Notes under the pieces: generated by a model
Told to the model about the DNA's origin: nothing
The model's input: the letters and a program-made list of their open reading frames with translations, nothing else
The model's database searches: none
In this document: positions 54,040-62,732 of the stretch, in pieces
How positions within the stretch are numbered: position 1 is the stretch's first letter
Layout of the letters: every line of letters begins with the position of its first letter
From: Paenibacillus sp. 32O-W
GTDB taxonomy: Bacteria; Bacillota; Bacilli; Paenibacillales; NBRC-103111
Direction: 5' to 3'
Length of the DNA stretch: 64,000 nucleotides
NCBI RefSeq assembly: GCF_007679495.1
Contig: NZ_VEGP01000011.1
Span: 43,773 to 107,772, forward strand
Translations under genes and position numbers: made by a program

Positions 54040-54112
54040 AAAAAAACAAGCTAAGAAAAACACGCTATCTAAAACAGGCTAACTAAAACAGGCTTAGAAA
54101 AACAGGCAAGTT
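54040..54112. repeat. Short AAAACAGGCTAA-like tandem repeats
   Basis: Four to five imperfect copies of a 14-17 base unit, AAAAACA(C/G)GCTA. They directly follow the GTATAC repeats and may be of the same simple-sequence origin. Confidence 0.55.
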
Positions 54113-54301
54113 TGAAGAAATTGGTCGGCCATCTTGGTCGAGGCAAGGACGTGGAGTAATATGGCATTAGCCTGCCCCGGCGCGGTCGCTTGCCAGGGTG
54201 TCTGATCGTGTGAAGATTTTACGCGGTAGCTTTTTTATGCCAGTTTGAAAGGTATTCATTTGTTGCCTTAATAAACTTTAACCTTCTGATGCGGTAAAAA
54301 A

Positions 54302-54389
54302 ATAAAAACTGCCCCTATTTTTGAAGAGACCCTCGAAAGTTAGAGACCCTCTAACATAAGAGGTGCAGTTCAGTTTGGGCAGTTTTTAT
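54302..54389. mobile_element. 88-bp element with 13-bp terminal inverted repeats (MITE or IS remnant)
   Basis: ATAAAAACTGCCC at the left end is perfectly inverted as GGGCAGTTTTTAT at the right end. Inside, AGAGACCCTC occurs twice. The ends resemble those of insertion sequences common in Bacillales, so this is either an internal-deletion derivative that can be moved in trans or the fused ends of an old insertion. I found no clear target duplication. Confidence 0.6.
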
Positions 54390-54474
54390 CAAAAGATGGA
54401 ACGGCTTAGTGATATGGATGTTATTTAGGGAGATAGAAAGACGCAAGAAGATTGCTGGAAGCGAGTCCCTTCTT

Positions 54475-55434
54475 CTACTCCGCTACCCGGTTGGAGGCGT
54501 TAACCGCGCTGCCGATGACTCCGGCATCATCCAGCAGTTCTGCTGTTTTGATCTCCAAACGGTCCCAATACATAGGCAGAACTAAACGCTGAAGCTCCTG
54601 CTTCATCGGACCCAGCAGACGTTCTCCCGCGTTCGCGCCTCCGCCGCCGATAACGATGACGTCCGGGTTAAGTAATGTAACCGCATAAGAAAGCCCTCTG
54701 CCTAACTGCTTGCCGGTATGCGTCATAATATCGATTGCAACCTGGTCTCCTTGATCATAAGCTTGAGAAAGATGCGTCGCGGTTAGCTCTGCCGGACTGG
54801 AAACCATAGAGGACATGATCGTGGAGGTCCCCTTCTCGACCGCTTCTCGCGCTTGTCTTGCCAGACCTGTCGCAGAAGCAACCGTTTCCAAACAACCCGT
54901 TAGCCCGCATCCGCACAAACTCTCTTCCCCGTCCATCCGAATATGGCCGATCTCACCGGCAATGTAGGATCCGCCGTAATACAGCTTGCCATTCTCAACT
55001 AAAGCGGCCGCTACACCGGTTCCGATGGTTATGCCGAATACTACCGGATAGCCTTGCCCGGCTCCTTTGGCTGCTTCACCTTGGACATACATGCGCACAT
55101 CATTATCGATAAACACAGGAATGCCCAGCAATTGATTGAGTTTCTCACTGACTTTGAAATCTCTCCAGGACAGGTTGGCCGCGAAATTGCAAATTCCTTC
55201 CGCCGGATTAATTAAACCGGGAATTCCAGCGCCGATGGCGCGGACATCCTTGCGGGTAATCCCTTGCTGGCCGATCAGTTCATCCACCATCCCGGCAATT
55301 TTGGCAATCACGTGTTCCCCGCCTTTGGCTGCTTCCGTTGGAAGCTTGAGTTTGCGGAGCAGTTGAAACTGTTCATCCAGGAGGCCGCAGACAATATTCG
55401 TTCCCCCTAAGTCGATACCGGCATAATATTTCAT
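54475..55434 (-). CDS. ROK-family sugar kinase
   Basis: A 319-residue ROK kinase with the ATP motif GIDLGGTNIVCGLL, the catalytic Asp in VFIDNDVRMY, GEIGHIRMD and a cysteine-rich zinc site CGCGLTGCLE. A GGGG-ANAGE motif lies near the C terminus. It phosphorylates a hexose or amino sugar. AGAGGGAA lies eight bases before the ATG. Its start overlaps the DeoR stop (ATGA), and a SIS-domain gene begins the operon, which points to an amino-sugar or ketose route. It differs clearly from the ROK protein at 38886-39854. Confidence 0.9.
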   Translation of the reverse strand: MKYYAGIDLGGTNIVCGLLDEQFQLLRKLKLPTEAAKGGEHVIAKIAGMVDELIGQQGITRKDVRAIGAGIPGLINPAEGICNFAANLSWRDFKVSEKLNQLLGIPVFIDNDVRMYVQGEAAKGAGQGYPVVFGITIGTGVAAALVENGKLYYGGSYIAGEIGHIRMDGEESLCGCGLTGCLETVASATGLARQAREAVEKGTSTIMSSMVSSPAELTATHLSQAYDQGDQVAIDIMTHTGKQLGRGLSYAVTLLNPDVIVIGGGGANAGERLLGPMKQELQRLVLPMYWDRLEIKTAELLDDAGVIGSAVNASNRVAE

Positions 55435-56243
55435 ACGCTTCCCTCTCTTTTTCCACTGGAATCAACTAAATACTGCTTAACACCAAGCTTCACCAATTGC
55501 TCATGAAGTTCGGCCCCCATATTCTTCGCATCGGTAATGCAAGCGTGCAGGGATGACAATGGAGCGATGGAAAACAGCGAGCTTTTCCCCACTTTGGAGT
55601 GATCGAATACGGCATAGGTTTGCCCGGATCTTTTGATCAGCGCTTTGGCGATCTCCGCTTCCGATTCCGAATAGGTGGTCACGCCCTGCAAGGAAATCCC
55701 ATCAATTCCGATAAACATCTTGCCTATGTTCAAGCTGTCGACCATCTTCTCGGCCAGGGGACCGCATAGCTCGAAGCTTTTGTTCCGCATGATTCCGCCG
55801 ATAACGACGATCTGAATCTCGTCGTTATCGGCTAACTCCATGGCAATATTGACTGCGTTGGTCACCACGGTAATCCCTCTGCGCGTCTTTAGCGCTCTGG
55901 CAATCAAAAAGGTGGTGGTCCCCCCGGTCAAACCTATAATATCACCTTCCCCGATAAGAGAAGCCGCCTTCTCAGCAATAGCTTCCTTCTCTATCCAGGA
56001 ATAATGCTTGCGCTCGGTGAACGATATTTCCCGGGTGGCACTAAAGCCGTCATACAAAGCTCCGCCTATCGTACGAATGATCGGTTCCGTCTTCTCGAGC
56101 AGATCCAGGTCGCGGCGGGCCGTCGCTTCCGAGCATGCGAATCTGCCCACTATTTCCTGCACGGTTATCCGTCCATTTTGTTTAAGCATATTCAGAATGT
56201 TGGCGCGCCGTTGCTCACCTTTGGATGAACCCTTTCCGACCAT
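55431..56243 (-). CDS. DeoR-family transcriptional regulator
   Basis: A 270-residue DeoR repressor. The N-terminal helix-turn-helix is ITVQEIVGRFACSEATARRD (about 26-45) and the C-terminal half is a DeoR sensor domain (GLTGGTTTFLIARAL, VVTNAVNIAMEL, GIDGIS), which binds a sugar phosphate. GGAGTG lies eight bases before the ATG. It sits between the SIS gene (71 bases upstream) and the ROK kinase (overlap), and probably controls this operon; a candidate site is TTGAAAGATTCAA at 57421-57433. Confidence 0.9.
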   Translation of the reverse strand: MVGKGSSKGEQRRANILNMLKQNGRITVQEIVGRFACSEATARRDLDLLEKTEPIIRTIGGALYDGFSATREISFTERKHYSWIEKEAIAEKAASLIGEGDIIGLTGGTTTFLIARALKTRRGITVVTNAVNIAMELADNDEIQIVVIGGIMRNKSFELCGPLAEKMVDSLNIGKMFIGIDGISLQGVTTYSESEAEIAKALIKRSGQTYAVFDHSKVGKSSLFSIAPLSSLHACITDAKNMGAELHEQLVKLGVKQYLVDSSGKREGSV

Positions 56244-56314
56244 GATTTCTGCTCACTCCAAATGTTAGACTTTAGTACAAATTTGAATAAATGTGGCAAT
56301 GTAATACTAGTTCT

Positions 56315-57364
56315 TTAGATTTTAACGACTTGCGTCAAGTTGCGCGGGCTATCCGGGTCGACACCCAATTCAATAGCTGTATATAAACCAAGATACTGCA
56401 GGACTGGAAGATTAAGAACACTTCTGGCTTCATCGGATAAGTCAGCTCCACCCACTTCAAAAACCGTATCGGCAAAAGCCGTATCGTCCCCTTTGCGGGC
56501 TGTAATCAGCATAACATGAGCTCCGTAAGCCTTCATCTCTTCGGCTACCTTCAGCTCGTAGCTTCTGGCCTGCTCGGAGACCATAACACACACGAAGGTA
56601 TCTTTGTCAACGACAGATTTGGGACCATGACGAAACTCCAATGTGCCGAAGCTTTCCGTCCAGACATAAGACATCTCTTTAATTTTCAGACAGGCTTCCT
56701 GAGCCAACCCGAAATACGCTCCCATCCCCAAATAAATATATTTGCTGAACTTGTTTGAAGCTAATTCTTTGGCTACGGGATCTGCCGCTTTGACTACCTG
56801 CTCATCCATTTCCGCCACCTTGCGAATATCATCCCATAGCTCCGCCTTGCCGGAAGCGGAAGCGATTGCAGCTTGCATCATGAAAGTCATGCTGCTGAAC
56901 GATTTGGTCATGACCGTGCTCTTCTCCTGACCCCGTTCGGATACAAGACACTCCGTCATTTGAGCCATTTTACTGTCAGCATAGCATGTAATTCCGCAGG
57001 TCGTCCAGTTGGCCAAATCTTTCACGGATTCCAGAGCAAGGATAACCTCTGTGGATTCTCCTGAACGGGATACACCTACCAACAGATACTTACGTCCTGC
57101 CGCTGCCGCCTGATCTCTAAACAAGAAAATTTCAGAGGATGGCCATGCCGAGGCATCTTTACCGAGCCACTTTCGATACGTCGAGGCCATCGTCTGGGCT
57201 TGATAATAAGACGATCCGGACCCGATAAAAATAACTTCGTCACATTGATTGTTTTTCAAATAACGGTCAATCCAGCCTTGATTTTGCTCAACAATCTGGA
57301 GAGCCGCCTGAATCGCTTCAGACTGAGAAGAAATTTCCGGATAAGTAAACTTGCCATAGTTCAT
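56315..57364 (-). CDS. SIS-domain sugar isomerase/deaminase (AgaS/GlmS-C-like)
   Basis: A 349-residue protein with two SIS domains like the isomerase half of GlmS, but without the glutaminase domain. Visible are FIGSGSSYYQAQ, VSRSGESTEVI, the GMGAYFGLAQEACLKIKEM segment and ESFGTLEFRHGPKS. The end SPRNLTQVVKI is typical of GlmS-like deaminases. Such enzymes interconvert or deaminate 6-phospho amino sugars or ketosamines. AAAGGAG lies nine bases before the ATG and a good promoter lies upstream. First gene of SIS-DeoR-ROK. Substrate not known. Confidence 0.88.
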   Translation of the reverse strand: MNYGKFTYPEISSQSEAIQAALQIVEQNQGWIDRYLKNNQCDEVIFIGSGSSYYQAQTMASTYRKWLGKDASAWPSSEIFLFRDQAAAAGRKYLLVGVSRSGESTEVILALESVKDLANWTTCGITCYADSKMAQMTECLVSERGQEKSTVMTKSFSSMTFMMQAAIASASGKAELWDDIRKVAEMDEQVVKAADPVAKELASNKFSKYIYLGMGAYFGLAQEACLKIKEMSYVWTESFGTLEFRHGPKSVVDKDTFVCVMVSEQARSYELKVAEEMKAYGAHVMLITARKGDDTAFADTVFEVGGADLSDEARSVLNLPVLQYLGLYTAIELGVDPDSPRNLTQVVKI

Positions 57365-57404
57365 GAATGATCGCTCCTTTTATAAAATAAGAAATCTTAA
57401 TGAA

Positions 57405-57433
57405 ATTATATGTCTTATTTTTGAAAGATTCAA
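57405..57433 (-). promoter_or_regulatory. Sigma-A promoter of the SIS-DeoR-ROK operon with palindrome
   Basis: On the minus strand TTGAAT, 17 bases, TATAAT. The -35 lies inside the palindrome TTGAA-AGA-TTCAA (57421-57433), well placed for a repressor such as the operon's own DeoR protein. Confidence 0.65.
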
Positions 57434-57474
57434 TCATTATTATTGTTGTTTTAATCATTTTTTTGGACTATGGC

Positions 57475-58827
57475 TTAGTTTTCTTGTTGATTATCGATAA
57501 ACAAAAGCCGATAAATTTGTTTGGGCCGCCCCTTGGACGGACTTCGCTGCTCGCCTACAATGTCCACCAAACCGCTATCGGTCCATTGCAGCAGAAACCG
57601 GTGCACACTCCGGATGGTTACACCCAGAATCTCCGCCAGCTCCTTGGCCGTATAATCCGTCTGCCCTTTACGCGCCACCTGAGCCGCCAGCTTGCTCAAG
57701 TAAGCCAGTGTCATTCCATTATTCTCCGCTTTCTTGATCAGATTCGAATCGATCAGCGACAAATTCATCTCCAGTGGCTGGGACATCTCTAGCGGACCGA
57801 TGACGCTTCGATCCTCGCGGACGATGAAGCTGATATTGCCCCCGGCTTCCCGGGCTTGCCGCAGAGCGATGCGCGCATGCGTCCCCGCTTCTCCTGCGGA
57901 CTGGCCGAAGCCAACCCCCATGCTGATGGTAAAGCCAAGTGATTTTTCCGCTTCTCTTCCAAGCGGAATATATTTGTACCCCCCGGTTTCCCGTTCAAAA
58001 ATACCGCGAGTCGTTGTGAATAAATATTCATCCCCGCCCAGATGGGTCAGATGGCCATCCAATGACTCAACATATTCCAGAAGCATTCGGTGAATTTCCA
58101 GCTTTAGCTTCTGCACCTCGTGTTCGGTCGTTTTCATTTCATATAACCTGGCCGAATCGTCAATGACGATAAATCCCAGCACAATCTGAGATTCCTTACT
58201 CTTGCGGGACTCTGTCGATAACAAGGCTCTTTCCAGGGTAACGATGATATCCTGCTCGGTCGGCACGACCCACTCGTTCGGGATGTTAAGTTCCGTCAGT
58301 GCGGCTGCAACCGATTTCAATCCGGTTAAGGCACACGACTTCCCTTGCGTTTCCTCGTAGATTTGGCGGTGAAATTGAATAAGGGCCTCTCTGGAATACG
58401 GATCCTTGCCATTATAGACGAAGGTTTGCAGCCCGACCTCCCCTAATTCGTTCAACGGGGATTCAATCATCTGCATCTTTAAGGTGTCGACCGATAGTGT
58501 GGCGGCGGCAAAACTCTTATATGCACGGAATAATGCCCGATACAAGCCTGTCCCGGTCAGCGGCAAATAATGAACCGGAACGGTGAATTTGAGCTTGTCC
58601 TTCGCTCGCTGATAAGGAAGAGGCCCTGAAAATAGAAGGACCTCCACCTCGTCCATCAATTTTTGGGCCAATGACGGTACTTCTTGTTCACTTTTAAACG
58701 CAGAATAAATCGGCTGAAAGGAAGGGAATCCTTTCATCACTTTGCTGATCTTTTTTATAAGTACTTCGGAACCGATGACACCGATTTTGATATTGTCCAA
58801 TTCATTGGTATTCCAATTAGAAATCAT
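57475..58827 (-). CDS. Transcriptional regulator with degenerate GGDEF-like and winged-helix domains
   Basis: A 450-residue protein that I do not recognise as a named family. Residues 1-115 form an alpha/beta domain (KIGVIGSEVLIKKI start). About 215-335 look like a GGDEF-type cyclase fold, with the motif GGDEY at 264-268 and the GGDEF-like end ALRQAREAGGNISF. About 390-440 are a winged helix-turn-helix (AKELAEILGVTIRSVHRFL). So it joins a nucleotide-type sensor or cyclase domain to DNA binding. The ATG at 58827 has GGAGG ten bases upstream; a TTG at 58833 is possible. It is the last gene of the run that begins at 63749 and probably regulates it. Confidence 0.75.
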   Translation of the reverse strand: MISNWNTNELDNIKIGVIGSEVLIKKISKVMKGFPSFQPIYSAFKSEQEVPSLAQKLMDEVEVLLFSGPLPYQRAKDKLKFTVPVHYLPLTGTGLYRALFRAYKSFAAATLSVDTLKMQMIESPLNELGEVGLQTFVYNGKDPYSREALIQFHRQIYEETQGKSCALTGLKSVAAALTELNIPNEWVVPTEQDIIVTLERALLSTESRKSKESQIVLGFIVIDDSARLYEMKTTEHEVQKLKLEIHRMLLEYVESLDGHLTHLGGDEYLFTTTRGIFERETGGYKYIPLGREAEKSLGFTISMGVGFGQSAGEAGTHARIALRQAREAGGNISFIVREDRSVIGPLEMSQPLEMNLSLIDSNLIKKAENNGMTLAYLSKLAAQVARKGQTDYTAKELAEILGVTIRSVHRFLLQWTDSGLVDIVGEQRSPSKGRPKQIYRLLFIDNQQEN

Positions 58828-58872
58828 GAGCAATGTGCCTCCAGCTTCAAGTTAAAGATGATGGCTTCCCTC

Positions 58873-60063
58873 TCATTTATACCCGTTCAGCCGATCATTT
58901 GCAATGGCTGACAGCAATGAAGCACCTAGAGCAATACACTGTTCATCTATTGCAAACTTCGGATGGTGAAGACCATACGCCTGTTCAGCATTCTCCGCAG
59001 GCCCCGATCCGAGCCAGAAGAAACAACCCGGTACATGGTTAAGATAAACGGAGAAATCTTCTCCGGCCATAGTGGGAGCCGCCTCAACCCGATTTTCCTG
59101 TCCGATAAGACGATCCGTAGTCTGTTCGACATGGCTGACACATTCATCCGTACTGACCAGCACCGGTGTCTGTTCGATATAGTTTACCGTTGCGCGGCAG
59201 CGATAGGCTTCGCTAATTTGCTGGATAATTCTTGCCAGACGCTCCTTCATTCCGCTCTGCACTTGAGGAGAGAAAGTACGCACGGTCCCGGTCAGGATGG
59301 CCCGGTGGGGAATTACATTATTCGCCTCCCCGGCGTGAATGCTCCCAATAGTGACGACAGCCGGCTCGAACGGAGAGATTTCGCGGCTCACCGCCGTCTG
59401 CAGCCCCATGACGATGGCCGATGCGGCAACGACGGGGTCGATGCTCTGATCGGGAATCGCACCATGCCCCCCGCGCCCCTCCAGCTTGATTTCCAGCCGG
59501 TCAACCGATCCCATCAAGGAACCATAGCGGGTCGCCACCTTACCGGCCGACAGCGTGGGCAAATTATGCAGCCCGTAGATTTCGTCTACTCCGTCAAGAG
59601 CTCCATCTGCGATCATAGCCTTCGCTCCGGCATTGATTTCCTCGGCTGCCTGAAACAGAAAGCGGACCGTACCCTTCAGGCTCCGGCGTCTCGCAGACAG
59701 AATATGGGCGGCCCCCAGAAGAATGGCCGTATGGGCGTCATGACCGCAGGCATGCATAACACCCGGGACTTCGGAAGAGAAAGGAACTCCACTCTCTTCT
59801 TCTATCGGCAGCGCATCCATATCGGCGCGCAGAGCAATCCTGGGCCCGGGGGCTTCCCCAACCAGGTCGGCGACAATTCCGTGCCCCCCTACTTGCGTAC
59901 GTATGGTCAGCCCCAACCCGCTTAACGCCTCCGCAACTTTGCCCGCTGTCCTCGATTCCTGCAGGCTAAGCTCGGGATGACGGTGCAAATCGCGACGAAA
60001 CTCGACCAGTTCCGTCTCCAACCGTTTCCCGTCATCCAACCATTTCCGATTCGCCATGCTCAT
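58873..60063 (-). CDS. M20-family amidohydrolase (N-acyl-amino-acid hydrolase type)
   Basis: A 396-residue M20D-type metallo-amidohydrolase, relatives of which cleave N-acyl amino acids, hippurate or N-acetyl-diaminopimelate. The motifs are complete: DLHRHPELS, ALRADMDALPIEEESG, HACGHDAHTAILLGAA, FQAAEE and the bridging-His region GLHNLP. A lid domain with GRGGHGAIPDQSIDP follows. The start overlaps the stop of the serine dehydratase alpha gene (ATGA). In this operon it may release a serine-like amino acid from an acylated substrate. Substrate not known. Confidence 0.9.
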   Translation of the reverse strand: MSMANRKWLDDGKRLETELVEFRRDLHRHPELSLQESRTAGKVAEALSGLGLTIRTQVGGHGIVADLVGEAPGPRIALRADMDALPIEEESGVPFSSEVPGVMHACGHDAHTAILLGAAHILSARRRSLKGTVRFLFQAAEEINAGAKAMIADGALDGVDEIYGLHNLPTLSAGKVATRYGSLMGSVDRLEIKLEGRGGHGAIPDQSIDPVVAASAIVMGLQTAVSREISPFEPAVVTIGSIHAGEANNVIPHRAILTGTVRTFSPQVQSGMKERLARIIQQISEAYRCRATVNYIEQTPVLVSTDECVSHVEQTTDRLIGQENRVEAAPTMAGEDFSVYLNHVPGCFFWLGSGPAENAEQAYGLHHPKFAIDEQCIALGASLLSAIANDRLNGYK

Positions 60064-60950
60064 TGCTTCTTCCCCCTTCGCAAGTTCAGCTCGCTCATGA
60101 TCTGCTTGCCTGTCGGAGTCTGAGCGAGCCCGCCTTGAGCCGTTTCGCGATGTTTCGACGGCATGGCGCTGCCTACTTCGTACATAACATTGACCACTTC
60201 ATCGGACGGTATCACACTTCTCACGCCGGCCAGTGCCATATCCGCTGCGGCCAGCGCATTCACTGCGCCGAAGCCGTTTCGGACGATGCACGGAATTTCA
60301 ACTAGGCCGCCGACCGGGTCGCAGATCAGGCCAAGCGTATTTTTGAGCGCCAATCCAACAGCGTGTACCGCTTGAGCCGGGGTTCCTCCCCGTAGTTCCG
60401 TCATAGCGCCGGCCGCCATTCCGATCGCGGATCCCACCTCGGCCTGACAGCCACCCTCGGCTCCGGAGACAAACGAATTGTTCGCTATAACGTAGCCGAT
60501 CGCCCCTGCACAGAACAGTCCCTCCACCATATGGTCGTCGGTCCAACCGAATCGCTGTTGGCTGCTGACGAAGACACCCGGAATGATTCCGCAGGACCCC
60601 GCCGTCGGCGTAGCGATGATTCGCCCCATGGAAGCGTTCACTTCTGAAACCGCAAGCGCATACGTCATGGCGAGGCAGGCCTCTCTCCCCAAGGACGGCT
60701 CTTGATCCTGCATGAAGCTGTTCACCCGCTGGGCATCCCGTCCGGTCAGACCGCTGCGTGAAGTCGTATCCTCCGTCAGCCCTTTATGAACCGCTTCCTT
60801 CATCACTTCATAATACTGTTTCATCTTATTAAATTCCTGTTCCGGAGTCCGGCCCGATTCCTTAGATTGCTCCTCAATCATCAGACGGGCTATAGATAAT
60901 CCTTCCTGCTCACATAACTCCGCCAATTCCTTCAGCGTCCGAAATCTCAT
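60060..60950 (-). CDS. sdaAA: L-serine dehydratase, alpha subunit
   Basis: A 296-residue alpha chain of the iron-sulfur L-serine dehydratase, which turns L-serine into pyruvate and ammonia. Conserved segments: ATPTAGSCGIIPGV (cluster and substrate region), FVSGAEGGCQAEVGSAIGMAA, LGLICDPVGGLVEIPC and the C-terminal KHRETAQGGLAQTP. The cysteines expected to bind the [4Fe-4S] cluster are present in these motifs. It begins four bases after the stop of the beta gene and overlaps the amidohydrolase gene at its end. Confidence 0.94.
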   Translation of the reverse strand: MRFRTLKELAELCEQEGLSIARLMIEEQSKESGRTPEQEFNKMKQYYEVMKEAVHKGLTEDTTSRSGLTGRDAQRVNSFMQDQEPSLGREACLAMTYALAVSEVNASMGRIIATPTAGSCGIIPGVFVSSQQRFGWTDDHMVEGLFCAGAIGYVIANNSFVSGAEGGCQAEVGSAIGMAAGAMTELRGGTPAQAVHAVGLALKNTLGLICDPVGGLVEIPCIVRNGFGAVNALAAADMALAGVRSVIPSDEVVNVMYEVGSAMPSKHRETAQGGLAQTPTGKQIMSELNLRRGKKQ

Positions 60951-60953
60951 TGT

Positions 60954-61628
60954 TCATCCTCTTTCCGTGAGGTCAACCGTCCCCACTGTATGAATCATGT
61001 CCACCTTAAGAAGCTGATCGATCAGCTCGCGGGAAATCGGCGAGTCCACTTCAATGACCGTCATCGCTTCGCCGTTGCGGGACTTTCTGTCCAGATCCAT
61101 ATACCCGATATTCACCTGCTCCGACTTGAGAATCGCCGTAATCTCCGCGATCATTCCGGGCCGGTCCTGATGAGCGATTACCAAGGTTGGATATATGCCG
61201 GTGAATTTGATGTCGAACTGATTGACGTTGACAATCTCAATGTTGCCTCCCCCAATGGATGCCCCCGTCACCGACAGCGTCTTTCCCTTGCCGGACAAGG
61301 CAATCTTCGCTGTATTCGGATGGAAGGCAGGCAGGGAGCTCGGCAGGAAACTGACCTTCATGCCGGCTTGCTCCGCATCATCCAGTGAATGAGGAATCCG
61401 CGAATCGTCCGGCTCGTAATCCAGCAAGCCACCCACCAGGGCCAAGTCTGTCCCATGCCCCTGATAGGTTTCGGCAAATGAACCGAACAGCGTAATCTCC
61501 GCCTGTTCCGGAAGCTCGCCAAACAGCTGACGGGCTACCCGTCCCAGACGAATAGCCCCCGCCGTATGTGAGCTGGAAGGACCGATCATCGCCGGTCCTA
61601 TTATGGAAAACACATCTTTAAACCGCAT
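60954..61628 (-). CDS. sdaAB: L-serine dehydratase, beta subunit
   Basis: A 224-residue beta chain. The N-terminal part has the family signature IGPAMIGPSSSHTAGAIRLG and a GSFAETYQGHGTD segment. The C-terminal 75 residues are an ACT domain (PTLVIAHQDRPGMIAEITAI), the usual allosteric serine-binding domain of the Bacillus-type enzyme. It pairs with sdaAA immediately downstream. Between the DHDPS-like gene (33 bases upstream) and sdaAA. Confidence 0.94.
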   Translation of the reverse strand: MRFKDVFSIIGPAMIGPSSSHTAGAIRLGRVARQLFGELPEQAEITLFGSFAETYQGHGTDLALVGGLLDYEPDDSRIPHSLDDAEQAGMKVSFLPSSLPAFHPNTAKIALSGKGKTLSVTGASIGGGNIEIVNVNQFDIKFTGIYPTLVIAHQDRPGMIAEITAILKSEQVNIGYMDLDRKSRNGEAMTVIEVDSPISRELIDQLLKVDMIHTVGTVDLTERG

Positions 61629-61660
61629 GGAATACCCCTCCGCTCATGGTGGGCGTTACC

Positions 61661-62731
61661 TTACTGCTCCAGCCACTCATTTAAGTGTTGCTTGACAAAC
61701 TTATCATCGTTCAAATGCGGATAATCCCGATACATCCGGTCAATCTCTTCCATCTGCCCCGGAGACAACTCCTCCTTCGGGTTAAGGCACCAGCGGCCGG
61801 CCAGCAGCCCTTGGCGTCTCAGCACTTCATGAATTCCCGGAATGCAGCCTGCAAAATGGTTGGCAGGATCGAAGAAAGCGGCATTAGTCTCCGTCACCTC
61901 GATATTCCGGGTAAGCCACTCGGCAGACAACTGCTCATTATTTCGGACCTGCTTGATTTCCTCGAGCAATTCCACGGCTTTACGGGTCCAGACCGCCCAA
62001 TGTCCGAGCAGACCGCCTACAATTCTTTTTTCCACCGGCTGTCCGTTCACCTGGAACCGGTAGACTGACAACAAATCGTTGACAATGTTATCATCGTTGC
62101 CGGTATACAGAGCGATTTCGTCTCTGCGCTCGGAATAACATACCGCCCTGGCTACGTCAATCGTCTGGTAGCGATTGAACGGAGCCATCTTGATAGCCAT
62201 AACGCCGGGAATGTTCGCGAACTGCTCCCAGAACCGGAAGCTGAAGATCCGCCCTCCGACGGAAGGCTGCAGATAGAAGCCGAACACCGGAATAATCTCG
62301 GCAACCGCCCGGGTTCTGTCGAGAATCTGCTCTTCCGTCCAGTTCTGAAGACCGCCCATGCTGAGCAGCCCCATGTCATAGCCGAGACGCACGGCAAGCT
62401 CTGCTTCGGCTATCGCTTGCTCTGTCGGCCCGCAAATCCCGGCTATTTTCAGGAAGGGACGGTCCAGATTGGCCCGGTCCACTTCTTCGGCAGCCAGACG
62501 CAGCACAGGCTCCAGCAAGTTCACGTCCTTATCGCGGATTTCAAATTGTGTCGAATGGACCCCAACCGCTACTCCTCCGGCACCGGCTGCCATATAGTAG
62601 CGTGTCAGTGCCCGCTGACGCCGCTCATCCAGCTTCCGGTTCTCATCCAGGGCCAGCGGGTGAGCGGGAATCGCCAAACCGTCGTGCAGCGCCCGCAGCT
62701 GTTCGGGAGTTAATTCTTTACGCTTGGCCAT
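61661..62731 (-). CDS. DHDPS/NanA-family protein, atypical
   Basis: A 356-residue class I aldolase-type TIM barrel, longer than the usual 290-300. The likely Schiff-base Lys181 is in MAIKMAPF and the partner Tyr153 in FGFYLQPSVGG. The normal GTTGE/GGSTGE loop is missing; the matching place reads GVHSTQFEIRD (57-67). So it should bind a 2-oxo acid-type substrate through Lys but is not DapA or NanA. The ATG at 62731 has GGGAGGGG about ten bases upstream. It starts one base after the SDR gene ends. The reaction is unknown; aldol cleavage or dehydration of a sugar acid is a fair guess. Confidence 0.8.
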   Translation of the reverse strand: MAKRKELTPEQLRALHDGLAIPAHPLALDENRKLDERRQRALTRYYMAAGAGGVAVGVHSTQFEIRDKDVNLLEPVLRLAAEEVDRANLDRPFLKIAGICGPTEQAIAEAELAVRLGYDMGLLSMGGLQNWTEEQILDRTRAVAEIIPVFGFYLQPSVGGRIFSFRFWEQFANIPGVMAIKMAPFNRYQTIDVARAVCYSERRDEIALYTGNDDNIVNDLLSVYRFQVNGQPVEKRIVGGLLGHWAVWTRKAVELLEEIKQVRNNEQLSAEWLTRNIEVTETNAAFFDPANHFAGCIPGIHEVLRRQGLLAGRWCLNPKEELSPGQMEEIDRMYRDYPHLNDDKFVKQHLNEWLEQ

Positions 62732-62732
62732 A

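Noticed and set aside
53797..54049. Small cysteine-rich proteins on the minus strand
   Set aside because: Several frames are open only because the DNA is repetitive. There is no ribosome site and the products are low-complexity repeats.
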